From JACJYC01 sp964558465 (GTDB taxonomy: Bacteria > Bacteroidota > Bacteroidia > Chitinophagales > Saprospiraceae): DNA of 26,891 bases. A program made the position numbers and the translations under genes. The notes under the pieces were generated by a model. It saw nothing but the letters and a program-made list of their open reading frames with translations. It did not search any database and was not told the DNA's origin. Position 1 is the stretch's first letter. Each line of letters begins with the position of its first letter. Shown here piece by piece: positions 16,545 to 24,102 of the stretch. The stretch lies in the NCBI GenBank assembly GCA_964558465.1, contig CAZLEF010000097.1, positions 1 through 26,891 on the forward strand, read 5' to 3'.

Positions 16545-17295
16545 CATGCATCAGATTACCGCCGAAACCAGAACGGTTGTCAAAAGGAATTATGCTTTGA
16601 TCACGCCGGACAGTTACGTCAACAGTGTGACCCCGGGATGGAACAATAGCCGGGTCCGGGTGGTGATCAGTCCGGAAATGGGCGCCCGGTTCAGCCAATA
16701 CCTGATCGACCTGCACAAAAAAGGGGCAGGAACGGGAACAACGGCTCAATCAGAGATTTTCTTTTTTGTGATGGAGGGGGAATGCATTGCAACGGTGGAC
16801 AACCTGACCTATAAAATGAAAAAAGGTTTTTACCTGTATGTTCCGCCCGGCCAGGCCTGGTCTTTAAAAGAGATCAACGGAGATTGCCGCTTGCTGTCGT
16901 TCCAAAAAATTTACGAACCACTGGAAGGAGAGGACGCGCCCTACCTGGTCTATGGCGACAGCGCTGATCTGCAGCCGGCCATGTACCTGGAAGACCCTCA
17001 ACTGCACATGCAATTCCTCCTGCCGGACCGGATGTCCTTCGACATGGCGGTCAATATTTTTACGTATCAACCGGGCGGGAACCTTCCTTTTGTCGAAACC
17101 CATATCATGGAACACGGTTTGATCTATTTGCAGGGTCAGGGCATTTACCGGCTGGATACTGACTGGTATGCAGTCGCAAAAGGGGATTGCATCTGGATGG
17201 CGCCCTATTGTCCGCAATGGTTCACCGCAATGGGTAAGGAACCTGCGGTTTATATCTATTACAAGAATGTGAACCGGTTTAGTATTTTGCAGTAG
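16537..17295 (+). CDS. allE: (S)-ureidoglycine aminohydrolase (bicupin)
   Basis: AllE hydrolyses unstable ureidoglycine to S-ureidoglycolate and ammonia, setting the stereochemistry. The 252-residue protein is a double cupin. The C-terminal cupin carries a Mn-site pattern E187, H189, H193 and Q227 (ETHIMEHG, CPQWF), the same spacing as recalled for the plant enzyme, with a conserved-looking K243 nearby. The N-terminal cupin (roughly 45-125) holds SEIFFFVMEGE and YVPPGQAW motifs and is probably structural. The start overlaps the allC stop by 8 bp; an ATG at 16546 is a three-residue-shorter alternative. This is the last gene of the purine cluster in the window. A ureidoglycolate-consuming enzyme is not found next to it. 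Confidence 0.93.
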   Translation: MNDMHQITAETRTVVKRNYALITPDSYVNSVTPGWNNSRVRVVISPEMGARFSQYLIDLHKKGAGTGTTAQSEIFFFVMEGECIATVDNLTYKMKKGFYLYVPPGQAWSLKEINGDCRLLSFQKIYEPLEGEDAPYLVYGDSADLQPAMYLEDPQLHMQFLLPDRMSFDMAVNIFTYQPGGNLPFVETHIMEHGLIYLQGQGIYRLDTDWYAVAKGDCIWMAPYCPQWFTAMGKEPAVYIYYKNVNRFSILQ

Positions 17296-17303
17296 ACGGC
17301 GTG

Positions 17304-17409
17304 GCGGATGTGAGGATGCGAGGATGTGAGGATGCGAGGATGCGACGGAATTTGCCTTTGGGTTTCTCGAATCCTCCAATCCTCCGATCTTCGAATCCTC
17401 CATTCATCC
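17304..17409. terminator. Paired octamer arrays forming a possible bidirectional terminator hairpin
   Basis: GAGGATGC/T octamers (about five, 17304-17343) face an array of AATCCTCC-type octamers (17370-17409) that is largely complementary. The two could fold into a long imperfect stem with about 26 bases of loop. It lies between the convergent allE and glycosyltransferase genes, so a bidirectional transcription stop is plausible. No U-tract follows, so this is inference from position and pairing. Confidence 0.5.
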
Positions 17410-17421
17410 TGCGAGGATGTG

Positions 17422-17507
17422 AACCTTTAGCCGCCAATCGTATCAATCCAATCTATTGTTGATTTGTTGATGCGTTGATTTGTTGATGCGACCACGCCGC
17501 GGCGTGG
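17422..17507. repeat. Second copy of the octamer module with perfect palindrome
   Basis: AACCTTTAGCCGCCAATCG at 17422-17440 recalls 11862-11880. Two perfect copies of a 16-mer (TTGATTTG plus TTGATGCG) fill 17459-17490, matching 11846-11861. A perfect 16-bp palindrome CCACGCCGCGGCGTGG lies at 17492-17507, five bases after the glycosyltransferase stop. The modules are the same family as in the 11.8-kb gap but in a different order. Confidence 0.8.
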
Positions 17508-17511
17508 CGAA

Positions 17512-18615
17512 TCAATTCACCCAATCCACCACCGGCTGAATCGTCCTGGCCCAGGCATATCTTTGGTAAAAACCGGATGGGGTAGGGGGCTTGCCCTTTT
17601 CCAGTCCGGAGAGCAGGGTTGCCGCGAACGCTGCATCGTCTCCATCGGCAACGATCTGCAACAACCCCCCGCATACGGTGGTATCGACGCCTGCGACGCC
17701 GGTGGCAAAAGACACCACGGGTGTGCCCAACGCAATGGATTCAAGGACCTTGGTTTTAACTCCGCCGCCCGACAAGACCGGATTTGCCATGATATCGGCG
17801 GCCTGGATATAGGTTTCGATATCGGGCACAAACCCCAGGTAGCTGATCACCGGGTCGTCGGTTATATATTGGAAATTTGCCGGCAGGCCGCCCCCGCAGA
17901 TCAGGATGCGGAAGGGGAGTGAGGCTTTTGGTTTCAGCTCGGGTGTTATCCTTTGAGCGATCCTCAGGACCGCGTCGAGATTCGGTTTGTAATTTTGGGG
18001 GCCAAAAAAAAGGATCAGTTTTTCTTCCGCTTTGAACCCATGCCTGCCGGCGACGGTTTGCCGCGCCCGGGCAATTTGAACAGGTGATACACCGGTATTT
18101 ACGCCATAATCGACTACCTGGCACTTTTCAGGCGGCAGGCTGAATTGCTGTATAGCCGTTGCCCGATCTTCCGGTGATATGAAAAACAACCGGTCTGAGG
18201 CCCGGTAAACCTGTTTTTCATAAAACCGCATCAACGGCCACCACCATTTCCCCAATGACCGCCACCGCTGGTATTCAATATTTTGCACATAAACGGAGAA
18301 GGAGATGCCCTTTCGCTTCAAAACCCGTGACAGCAGCGCAAACTGGTAATGCTGAAAAAATATGACATGCGTGATTTTTTTCCGGTCCAGGACTTCTGTT
18401 ATGGCCTTGCGGTATCCCGGATGATAATACTTGGCGGTATTTTCGGGAAAACAGGGGTGAAGTTCAAAATCCGGCGCCTTTTGATTGGTGTCGGATGAAA
18501 TGACCGTAAGGTCCGACCGGGCCGATAACGCAGCCGCAAATCCATAGGCCGCTTTGTGCCCGCCGTTTTGTGGCGGCACAAAGCGGTATGGAACGATAAA
18601 GGCAACCCTGGCCAT
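17512..18615 (-). CDS. Glycosyltransferase family 4-like protein
   Basis: The 367-residue protein has a GT-B layout. The N-terminal domain begins MARVAFIVPY and has the glycine-rich PPQNGGHKAAYG loop (14-25). The C-terminal domain starts near LILFFGPQNYKPNLDAV (200-216), the YKPN loop being typical of this family. The donor-binding region is LSGGGVKTKVLESIALGTPV (281-300), with E292 as the likely nucleotide-sugar-contacting Glu. It transfers a sugar from a nucleotide donor; the acceptor is unknown. No signal or membrane helix is seen, so it is probably cytosolic or peripheral. Its ATG overlaps the yfhO-like stop by one base (TAATG), indicating coupling to that gene and to gpsA upstream. Confidence 0.85.
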   Translation of the reverse strand: MARVAFIVPYRFVPPQNGGHKAAYGFAAALSARSDLTVISSDTNQKAPDFELHPCFPENTAKYYHPGYRKAITEVLDRKKITHVIFFQHYQFALLSRVLKRKGISFSVYVQNIEYQRWRSLGKWWWPLMRFYEKQVYRASDRLFFISPEDRATAIQQFSLPPEKCQVVDYGVNTGVSPVQIARARQTVAGRHGFKAEEKLILFFGPQNYKPNLDAVLRIAQRITPELKPKASLPFRILICGGGLPANFQYITDDPVISYLGFVPDIETYIQAADIMANPVLSGGGVKTKVLESIALGTPVVSFATGVAGVDTTVCGGLLQIVADGDDAAFAATLLSGLEKGKPPTPSGFYQRYAWARTIQPVVDWVN

Positions 18616-21113
18616 TATTTTTTAGGGCCTTTTTTCCCCGGTTTACCCGATTTTGCCGCTGCAACTCTGGCGGAGGGTTCGGGTGCGGGTTTTTCGGGCT
18701 CTGCAGGTGCAACCGGCCGGTTCTTTGCCGACCAGTAGACCCCGCCTGCCAACCCCAGCAATATAAAAAGAGAGGAGATGAGGGAAATGGTTTTACCCTT
18801 TGTTACGGAAGCCGGTTGGAATTTGAACTCGATTTTATGCTGACCCGCCGGTACTCGTAAAGCCCTCAGCACATAGTTCACCCGGAAATGTTCTGCCGGG
18901 TTTCCATCGATATAGGCTTGCCAGCCTTTGTTCGGGCCGTACCAGATCTCGGAAAATACCGCCAACTGTTCTCCTGAACATTCGGCGCTGTACTCCAAGT
19001 GGTTCGGTTTATAAGATGTCAACCGGATGCTGGAGGTGGTATCGGGTTGAAGCCCTTGCGCCTGACCCGCAAATTCCTGATGTACAATGGCCTCCCTGGC
19101 CGGATCAAAACCATTGAGGGCGGCAATCTCCTCGTCGGGCGTTTGGACGATGCGGATGGTATCAACAAACCACGCATTGCCCAGGGCGGTCGGATTGCGT
19201 TGAACCGTGGGTTCTGCATTGGGGTCTTCCTGGCTGCCGACAATGAAATACTTGACGTTGAGCATGTCGATCACCGGCTGGTTCAACTTGTTCAGGTGTT
19301 GTTCGATCAGATCCTGATAACGCCGGAGTTTTACGGCGCTGTAACCGCCGACAGATTTGTGGAAATAAGAAGCGTAGGTAGAATTAAACGCAGACTCGCT
19401 CAGGTCAAATACCCGGTAATTGGGGTCCGGATCCGTCAGTATGCCCTGGTCGGCGTTTCGCATCGGAAAACCGGTCACCTGATTCCTGGGTTGAAATTCA
19501 TCCGGTACCATATACCGCCGGCCTACGCCCCATAAATCGATCAACGTGATAAGCCCGATACCCGCGGCCAGCAAGACCGGTTTTATTTTACCCTTGAGAA
19601 AAGCCCAGATCACCCCTGTTGCCAGGGCGATGAATAAGAAACTGCGAAAAGCATCGCCTTGCATCAGGGCCTGGCGGTCTGCGATCAGGGCCCGGATAAT
19701 GGGCTCCTGGTAACTGGCATCCTGGGGGCTGGCAAAATCAAAGAAGGACGAACCTGCTACCGCAAAAAACAAGGTAATCGCTCCAAGAATGCCGCCTGCG
19801 AAATAAGTGGCCTTGAGTGCAGGTTGTGGGTTTTTAGCCGCTTTGAGTATCTCGTTAAGCCCCAAAAAGCCCAGCATCGGGATCAGGAATGAAGCGACGG
19901 TGAGCACCGAGTTGGGTGTGCGGAACTTGTTGTATAGCGGCACATGGTCAAAAATGAAACGGTTGAATCCTTCCAGGTTTTGGCCCATCGACAGCAGCAG
20001 GGTGAGCAAAACACCCAGGCCGAGCCACCATTTCACCGGTCCTTTTACAAGAATAAGGCCGATAATAAAAAATAAACAGACCGCAGCGCCAAAATAGATG
20101 GGGCCGCTGGTTCCGGGCAGGGCGCCCCAATAGACAGGGGCTCTGAATTTCCCGCTTCGGTTGTTTTGCCGCGCTACCTTGCCCAGCGCTGAATCATCTC
20201 TCAGGTACTCGCCGCTGCCGCCCCCGGCCACACCCGGTATGAGGGAGGCAAAAAGGTCGATGCCGCCGTTGCTGTATTGCATGGCGTAACCCCAATCCAG
20301 CCCATGCCCCTTGGTTTCGGTGGTATTGGCGCCTTTCAGAATGGGTGCGCCGCGGATGGTTTCGGATAAATATTCCTGGGTCGGGATAATATTGGAGGCC
20401 GTCGAGCCGAGGGCAAGAACCCCGCCGGCAATCAGGCTGAGGGTTGCTTTCAGAAAAACGGGCAAGGTCTTTCGGAGCAGGCTTTGAACCAATTCCGCGA
20501 TACCCAGAAAGATCAGGGTCAGAAAAAGGTAATACGGCATCTGGGGATGGTCAGCCTGCAAAAGCAACGCGCCGGAAAGCGCAAAAACACCGGCGCCCGT
20601 AAAATAGTTGCCTTTAAAGGCCATCAATATACCTGCAACCAGCAAAGGAAAATAAGAAAGGCTTTGCAACTGGGTCATATGGCCCGCTTCAAACAAAATA
20701 AAGCTGTTGGTGGTGAAACCAAAGGCAATGGCGCCTGCGGCGGACAACCATCGGTTGACACCCAACAACAAGAGCATCACGTAAAAACCCGTCATGGCCC
20801 AGAAAAAACGGCCGATAGGAGAAGGAATGCCCAAACGCGCGATTTTTTCAAAGGGGGCGGTCAGGTTGCCGGCACGGTTGGTAATGATCTTGTAGGTCGG
20901 CATGCCGCCGAACATCGAATTGGTCCATTGCGTGTCATCGCCGGTTGTTGATTTGTAGTCCCGGGCTTCCTTCGACGCGCCCTGGTATTGCCTGATATCG
21001 GATTGATTGAGCGCCTTGCCCTGCAATTGCGGATAAAAATAAATGCACGACAAGGCCAGGAACAAGGCGATGGCTGCGATATGCGGGAGCAGATTTTTCC
21101 AATTCAGCGACAT
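18615..21113 (-). CDS. YfhO-family multi-spanning membrane protein
   Basis: The 832-residue protein has a first membrane helix near residues 9-26, then about twelve further hydrophobic segments in the first 540 residues. A large soluble domain (about 570-780), probably extracytoplasmic, is followed by a last helix near 785-803 and a Pro/Lys/Ala-rich C-terminal tail ending in KPGKKGPKK. The helix-rich N-terminal block, an extracytoplasmic loop with PGVAGGGSGEYLRDDS and the overall size match bacterial YfhO proteins (GT-C-like). In Firmicutes YfhO proteins are tied to glycosylation of wall or lipid polymers. The role in Bacteroidota is not known to me. It lies 21 bp after gpsA and overlaps the glycosyltransferase by one base, so the three should be one operon. 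Confidence 0.8.
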   Translation of the reverse strand: MSLNWKNLLPHIAAIALFLALSCIYFYPQLQGKALNQSDIRQYQGASKEARDYKSTTGDDTQWTNSMFGGMPTYKIITNRAGNLTAPFEKIARLGIPSPIGRFFWAMTGFYVMLLLLGVNRWLSAAGAIAFGFTTNSFILFEAGHMTQLQSLSYFPLLVAGILMAFKGNYFTGAGVFALSGALLLQADHPQMPYYLFLTLIFLGIAELVQSLLRKTLPVFLKATLSLIAGGVLALGSTASNIIPTQEYLSETIRGAPILKGANTTETKGHGLDWGYAMQYSNGGIDLFASLIPGVAGGGSGEYLRDDSALGKVARQNNRSGKFRAPVYWGALPGTSGPIYFGAAVCLFFIIGLILVKGPVKWWLGLGVLLTLLLSMGQNLEGFNRFIFDHVPLYNKFRTPNSVLTVASFLIPMLGFLGLNEILKAAKNPQPALKATYFAGGILGAITLFFAVAGSSFFDFASPQDASYQEPIIRALIADRQALMQGDAFRSFLFIALATGVIWAFLKGKIKPVLLAAGIGLITLIDLWGVGRRYMVPDEFQPRNQVTGFPMRNADQGILTDPDPNYRVFDLSESAFNSTYASYFHKSVGGYSAVKLRRYQDLIEQHLNKLNQPVIDMLNVKYFIVGSQEDPNAEPTVQRNPTALGNAWFVDTIRIVQTPDEEIAALNGFDPAREAIVHQEFAGQAQGLQPDTTSSIRLTSYKPNHLEYSAECSGEQLAVFSEIWYGPNKGWQAYIDGNPAEHFRVNYVLRALRVPAGQHKIEFKFQPASVTKGKTISLISSLFILLGLAGGVYWSAKNRPVAPAEPEKPAPEPSARVAAAKSGKPGKKGPKK

Positions 21114-21134
21114 GATTGATTGTTTTACGGGTTT

Positions 21135-22175
21135 TTACAAGAAATCGACATCGACGTCATAGGGATAAGCCATGAGAAACTCGATGGCTTTGTCAATATC
21201 GTATTTTTCAAAAATGATCCTATACAACATTTCCGTAATCGGAACCCTCAGCTTATAATGTTTTGCCAGGTTGCGGGTTACCCGGAGGGTTCTTACCCCC
21301 TCTGCAATCTCCGGCATGGAGGCTTCAATATCCTCTTTTTCCTCCCCGGCGCCCAACCGGTAACCAAAAGTGAAATTCCGGCTGCTTTTACTGGTGGCCG
21401 TGGCAATCAGGTCGCCGATACCCGCCGTACCAAAAAAGGCTTTGGTGTCGGCGCCCATTGCGTTGCCAAAATAGATCATTTCCGTGAGCCCGCGGGTAAT
21501 CAGCATGGCCTGGATGTTTTTCCCCAGTCCTTTGCCTTTTAAAATCCCTGAACCCAGCGCGATCACATTCTTCAGCGCCCCGGCCAGTTCGGCGCCCAGG
21601 ATATCGTGAGAACCAAAAACATGGAAATGTTTGCTGCTCAGGACGGCCTTCCCGGATTTGATCACCTCGCTGAACCTCGATGCGATCAGCGTTGCGGTAG
21701 GCTGGCCTTCGAGGATCTCGACGGCCAGGTTCGGCCCCGATAAACACCCCACCCTGAGCACCGGGCTTTCCTGGATAATGACCTCACTCATCGTGCTGAC
21801 CTCCTTGCGGGTAATTCCATGTGTTTCTATCGATTTTTCGTCCAGCCCGTGCAGGTCCAGGCCTTTGGTCCCGTGGATCAAAAAATGATCGGGGCGCAAA
21901 AGCGGGCTGAAAGTCTGCATCATTCGCCGGAAATTGGTAGAAGGTACGATCGGAAAGATGAGCTGGCACCTGCCCGCGATCTCCGCCGGATCGGTGGTTG
22001 CCCGTACCCGGGGAGAAATTGGCGCCTCGAAACGGCGGTGGTCCAGGTTAATGGCATCAACAACTTCCTGTTTGCGGCTATACATCAAAACATCCCTGTT
22101 GATAGAGATCAGATTGGCAATGGCCGTGCCGAAGCTGCCTGCCCCAATAACGCCAACAGGATTGGTTGCGGACAT
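21135..22175 (-). CDS. gpsA: NAD(P)H-dependent glycerol-3-phosphate dehydrogenase
   Basis: GpsA reduces dihydroxyacetone phosphate to sn-glycerol-3-phosphate for phospholipid synthesis. From ATG 22175 the protein has 346 residues, normal length. It has a Rossmann start GVIGAGSFGTAIANL (8-22), HGTKGLD with K104, the substrate-site segment SGPNLAVEI, the catalytic ALKNVIALGSGI (200-211, K202) and the AGIGDLIATATS and SRNFTFGYRLG motifs (R266, N267). An upstream in-frame start at 22244 would add 23 unlikely residues from repeat sequence, so ATG 22175 is chosen. A TATTTTTG -7-like element (minus strand, 22194-22201) lies just upstream. It is probably first in an operon with the YfhO-like and glycosyltransferase genes. 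Confidence 0.95.
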   Translation of the reverse strand: MSATNPVGVIGAGSFGTAIANLISINRDVLMYSRKQEVVDAINLDHRRFEAPISPRVRATTDPAEIAGRCQLIFPIVPSTNFRRMMQTFSPLLRPDHFLIHGTKGLDLHGLDEKSIETHGITRKEVSTMSEVIIQESPVLRVGCLSGPNLAVEILEGQPTATLIASRFSEVIKSGKAVLSSKHFHVFGSHDILGAELAGALKNVIALGSGILKGKGLGKNIQAMLITRGLTEMIYFGNAMGADTKAFFGTAGIGDLIATATSKSSRNFTFGYRLGAGEEKEDIEASMPEIAEGVRTLRVTRNLAKHYKLRVPITEMLYRIIFEKYDIDKAIEFLMAYPYDVDVDFL

Positions 22176-22193
22176 AAATCTGTTTTCAGAGGT

Positions 22194-22201
22194 CAAAAAT
22201 A
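22194..22201 (-). promoter_or_regulatory. Candidate -7 element for gpsA
   Basis: On the minus strand TATTTTTG matches TAnnTTTG and lies 19 bp before the chosen gpsA start. No TTG box at standard spacing was seen, so the call is tentative. Confidence 0.3.
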
Positions 22202-22226
22202 CAAAACATGGGTCATCCCGAAATTT

Positions 22227-22310
22227 TTTTAACCACAAGGACACAAAGGAATCACAAGGGCCATCAAGGAAATTGTGCCCTTTGTGGAATCTTCGTGTCC
22301 TTGTGTTAAA
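22227..22310. repeat. Imperfect inverted repeat of about 34-bp arms (MITE- or REP-like)
   Basis: The left arm (22227-22261) and right arm (22277-22310) are reverse complements with a few mismatches, both built on CACAAGGACAC, around a short centre. The adjacent 22314-22328 is a perfect TCCCG/CGGGA hairpin. No transposase is present. Near-identical ends suggest a small non-coding element or a dispersed palindrome. Confidence 0.7.
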
Positions 22311-22340
22311 ACCTCCCGAAAGGCGGGATAAGTTATGTTA

Positions 22341-22396
22341 AAACAAGAATCATCCCGAACTTCAGCCTGGGCCAAAATTCGGGATGACTCTTGTTT
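22341..22396. terminator. Terminator-like hairpin downstream of the DUF2795 gene
   Basis: Arms of 19 bases (22341-22359 and 22378-22396) pair with one mismatch around an 18-base loop. The arm ends are AAACAAG/CTTGTTT, so either strand ends in a T-containing run. It lies about 55 bp after the DUF2795 stop (minus strand). Positions 22212-22222 repeat eleven bases of the same arm, a third partial copy. Confidence 0.6.
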
Positions 22397-22450
22397 ACTT
22401 TATTAAAAGGCTTGAATTCAGAGGTTTTAAGCGCTTCCCCAACGGACCGG

Positions 22451-22672
22451 TCAGTACTCGTCCTCGTTAAAAAGGAAGTCATCTTTCCTGGGGTAGTCCG
22501 GCCATATGTCTTCAATTCCTTCATAAATCTCACCTTCATCCTCCATCTCCTGGAGGTTTTCGATTACTTCAAGCGGCGCCCCCGAGCGAATTGCATAGTC
22601 GATCAGCTCGTCCCGCGTTGCAGGCCAGGGTGCGTCTTCAAGGTGGTGAGCAAGTTCAAGCGTCCAATACAT
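22451..22672 (-). CDS. DUF2795 family protein
   Basis: The 73-residue acidic protein begins MYWTLELAHHLEDAPWPATR and contains RDELIDYAIRSGAPLEVIEN, then an acidic EMEDEGEIYEGIEDIWPDYP stretch and a FNEDEY end. This arrangement is recognisable as the small DUF2795 family, widely conserved in Bacteroidota and without a known function. No signal peptide or membrane helix is present, so it is cytosolic. A good consensus promoter lies about 130 bp upstream and a terminator-like hairpin follows, so it is probably transcribed alone. The 5' untranslated region holds a potential GC-rich hairpin (22717-22757). Confidence 0.88.
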   Translation of the reverse strand: MYWTLELAHHLEDAPWPATRDELIDYAIRSGAPLEVIENLQEMEDEGEIYEGIEDIWPDYPRKDDFLFNEDEY

Positions 22673-22799
22673 AGGATACGTTGATTTAAGTTAATGTTTG
22701 CCAAAACGACGTCTGAAACCCGGGCTTTCAGTTCAAACGTTATTGCCCGGCCCGGTTCAAACGCATTAAAATAAAAAAAATATTTAAACTAATTTCCGG

Positions 22800-22830
22800 C
22801 AAATGTAATAAACTGACACATATTAATCAA
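22800..22830 (-). promoter_or_regulatory. Bacteroidota-type promoter for the DUF2795 gene
   Basis: On the minus strand TTG (22828-22830) is followed after 20 bases by TACATTTG (22807-22800), a full match to the TTG/TAnnTTTG consensus of Bacteroidota. It would give a leader of about 120 bases before the DUF2795 start at 22672. Confidence 0.6.
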
Positions 22831-22850
22831 CAAATTTTTTTCGGCCGCAA

Positions 22851-24020
22851 TCATTTGTATTCGTAGATGATTTCATACGCAGCATTTTCGTACCCCCGGG
22901 GGAAGCTGCCGATCACCGAAGAATTGACAGGGCCGGTAGGATCGCAGACATAATACAGCCTGTTTTTGTACCTGATCGGCTGGCCGGCGCCTTCCGGCAA
23001 AGCGGCTGCGACCGTCAGATGATCCGGAAACGCAAGGATGATCATGGGCAGGTCCAGCAAGGACTTTACCAACCCAAAGAACAAAGCGGTCCGGTCTTCA
23101 CAATCGCTGAACGGATAAAGAAAAACTTCATCGGCGATCATGGGTTTGCTCCTGCCGAAATATTGTTTATCTTCCTTGTACGCAAATGCCGAACGGGTAA
23201 AGGACACGATCAACTCAAGACTTTCCCTGGGAGAAAGGCTTTGGGTCCATTTGTCGAAAGCCGGGATCAGGCTTTCGGAAAGCACGCTGGAAAATGGCGT
23301 TTCCAGGTATTGTTCCTCTGCCAGGAGCGGATATCTGGTCATGATCTCGGCCAGTGTGCCGTCGGCTTTTATATTCAGCTGGTAGGGATGGTTCCGGTAG
23401 TTAAAGGTAAGCGAACGTTCTTTAAAATCCGGCGCCAGCCTGGGCAGGTTTTTCAGGGGCAGTTGGAATGACCTTCCCTGCCCATGCGGCTTGAAATCGA
23501 GCAGGTAGAGGGCTTCCTGTTTTGTTTTCTGTCCGACGCAACTCAGGTTGATGAAAACCCGGCCTTCCTCCTGGATCATTGGCGTTTCAAAAATTTCGTC
23601 CTCTGAATAAACGTATACATAAATTTTATCCCGAAGATAGGTCAACCGGGTATCAAAACCCGATTTGGAAAGGAAGAACCAGGACAACAATTCTATCTGG
23701 CGTTTATTTTGTTCGGTTAGCAAGGTTTCCAGGCTTTGCCGCATCAGGTCATAAAACAGCCAGTCGTTGAGCAGGAGCTCTTCTTTTTTGTTTTCCAGGG
23801 ATGCCAGATATACCTGGAAATTTGTTTTTTCCAGGCGCCGGTAATAGTTGCTCAGGTCTTCCTCGTTGAATTTCTGAGGCAAAGGAAGCAACATGCTCCG
23901 GTCGTATGATAAGGACAGATGCTCGGAGTAAAACCTGAAAGTGATTTTTTCCGGACCGGCATTTGCCAGGAACGGCCAAAAGAAAAGAGATGCTCCCAGG
24001 AAGCAGATCAATTTATTCAT
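22851..24020 (-). CDS. Secreted transglutaminase-like protein
   Basis: The 389-residue protein has a signal peptide (about 1-21, ending in LANA) and should be exported. Near the C-terminus it shows a transglutaminase/papain-like arrangement: C307 in FSDCEDRTALFFGLVKSL, H334 in FPDHLTVAAALP and D360 in YYVCDPTGP, a plausible Cys-His-Asp triad in normal order and spacing. The N-terminal 250 residues match no fold I know and look mostly beta. Function may be peptide-bond hydrolysis or crosslinking, or a non-catalytic role. It is separated from queA by 82 bp, with no clear promoter, so it may be co-transcribed from the queA side. Confidence 0.75.
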   Translation of the reverse strand: MNKLICFLGASLFFWPFLANAGPEKITFRFYSEHLSLSYDRSMLLPLPQKFNEEDLSNYYRRLEKTNFQVYLASLENKKEELLLNDWLFYDLMRQSLETLLTEQNKRQIELLSWFFLSKSGFDTRLTYLRDKIYVYVYSEDEIFETPMIQEEGRVFINLSCVGQKTKQEALYLLDFKPHGQGRSFQLPLKNLPRLAPDFKERSLTFNYRNHPYQLNIKADGTLAEIMTRYPLLAEEQYLETPFSSVLSESLIPAFDKWTQSLSPRESLELIVSFTRSAFAYKEDKQYFGRSKPMIADEVFLYPFSDCEDRTALFFGLVKSLLDLPMIILAFPDHLTVAAALPEGAGQPIRYKNRLYYVCDPTGPVNSSVIGSFPRGYENAAYEIIYEYK

Positions 24021-24102
24021 AAGACCACTACTGATTTGTAATGCCTACCCCTGCCTAGTTACGCCTTTTGTATCCACATTGTTGTAAGAGGCTGCCTGTT
24101 TA

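Noticed and set aside
22227..22396. Complete insertion sequence
   Set aside because: Inverted repeats are present but no transposase frame lies between or near them.
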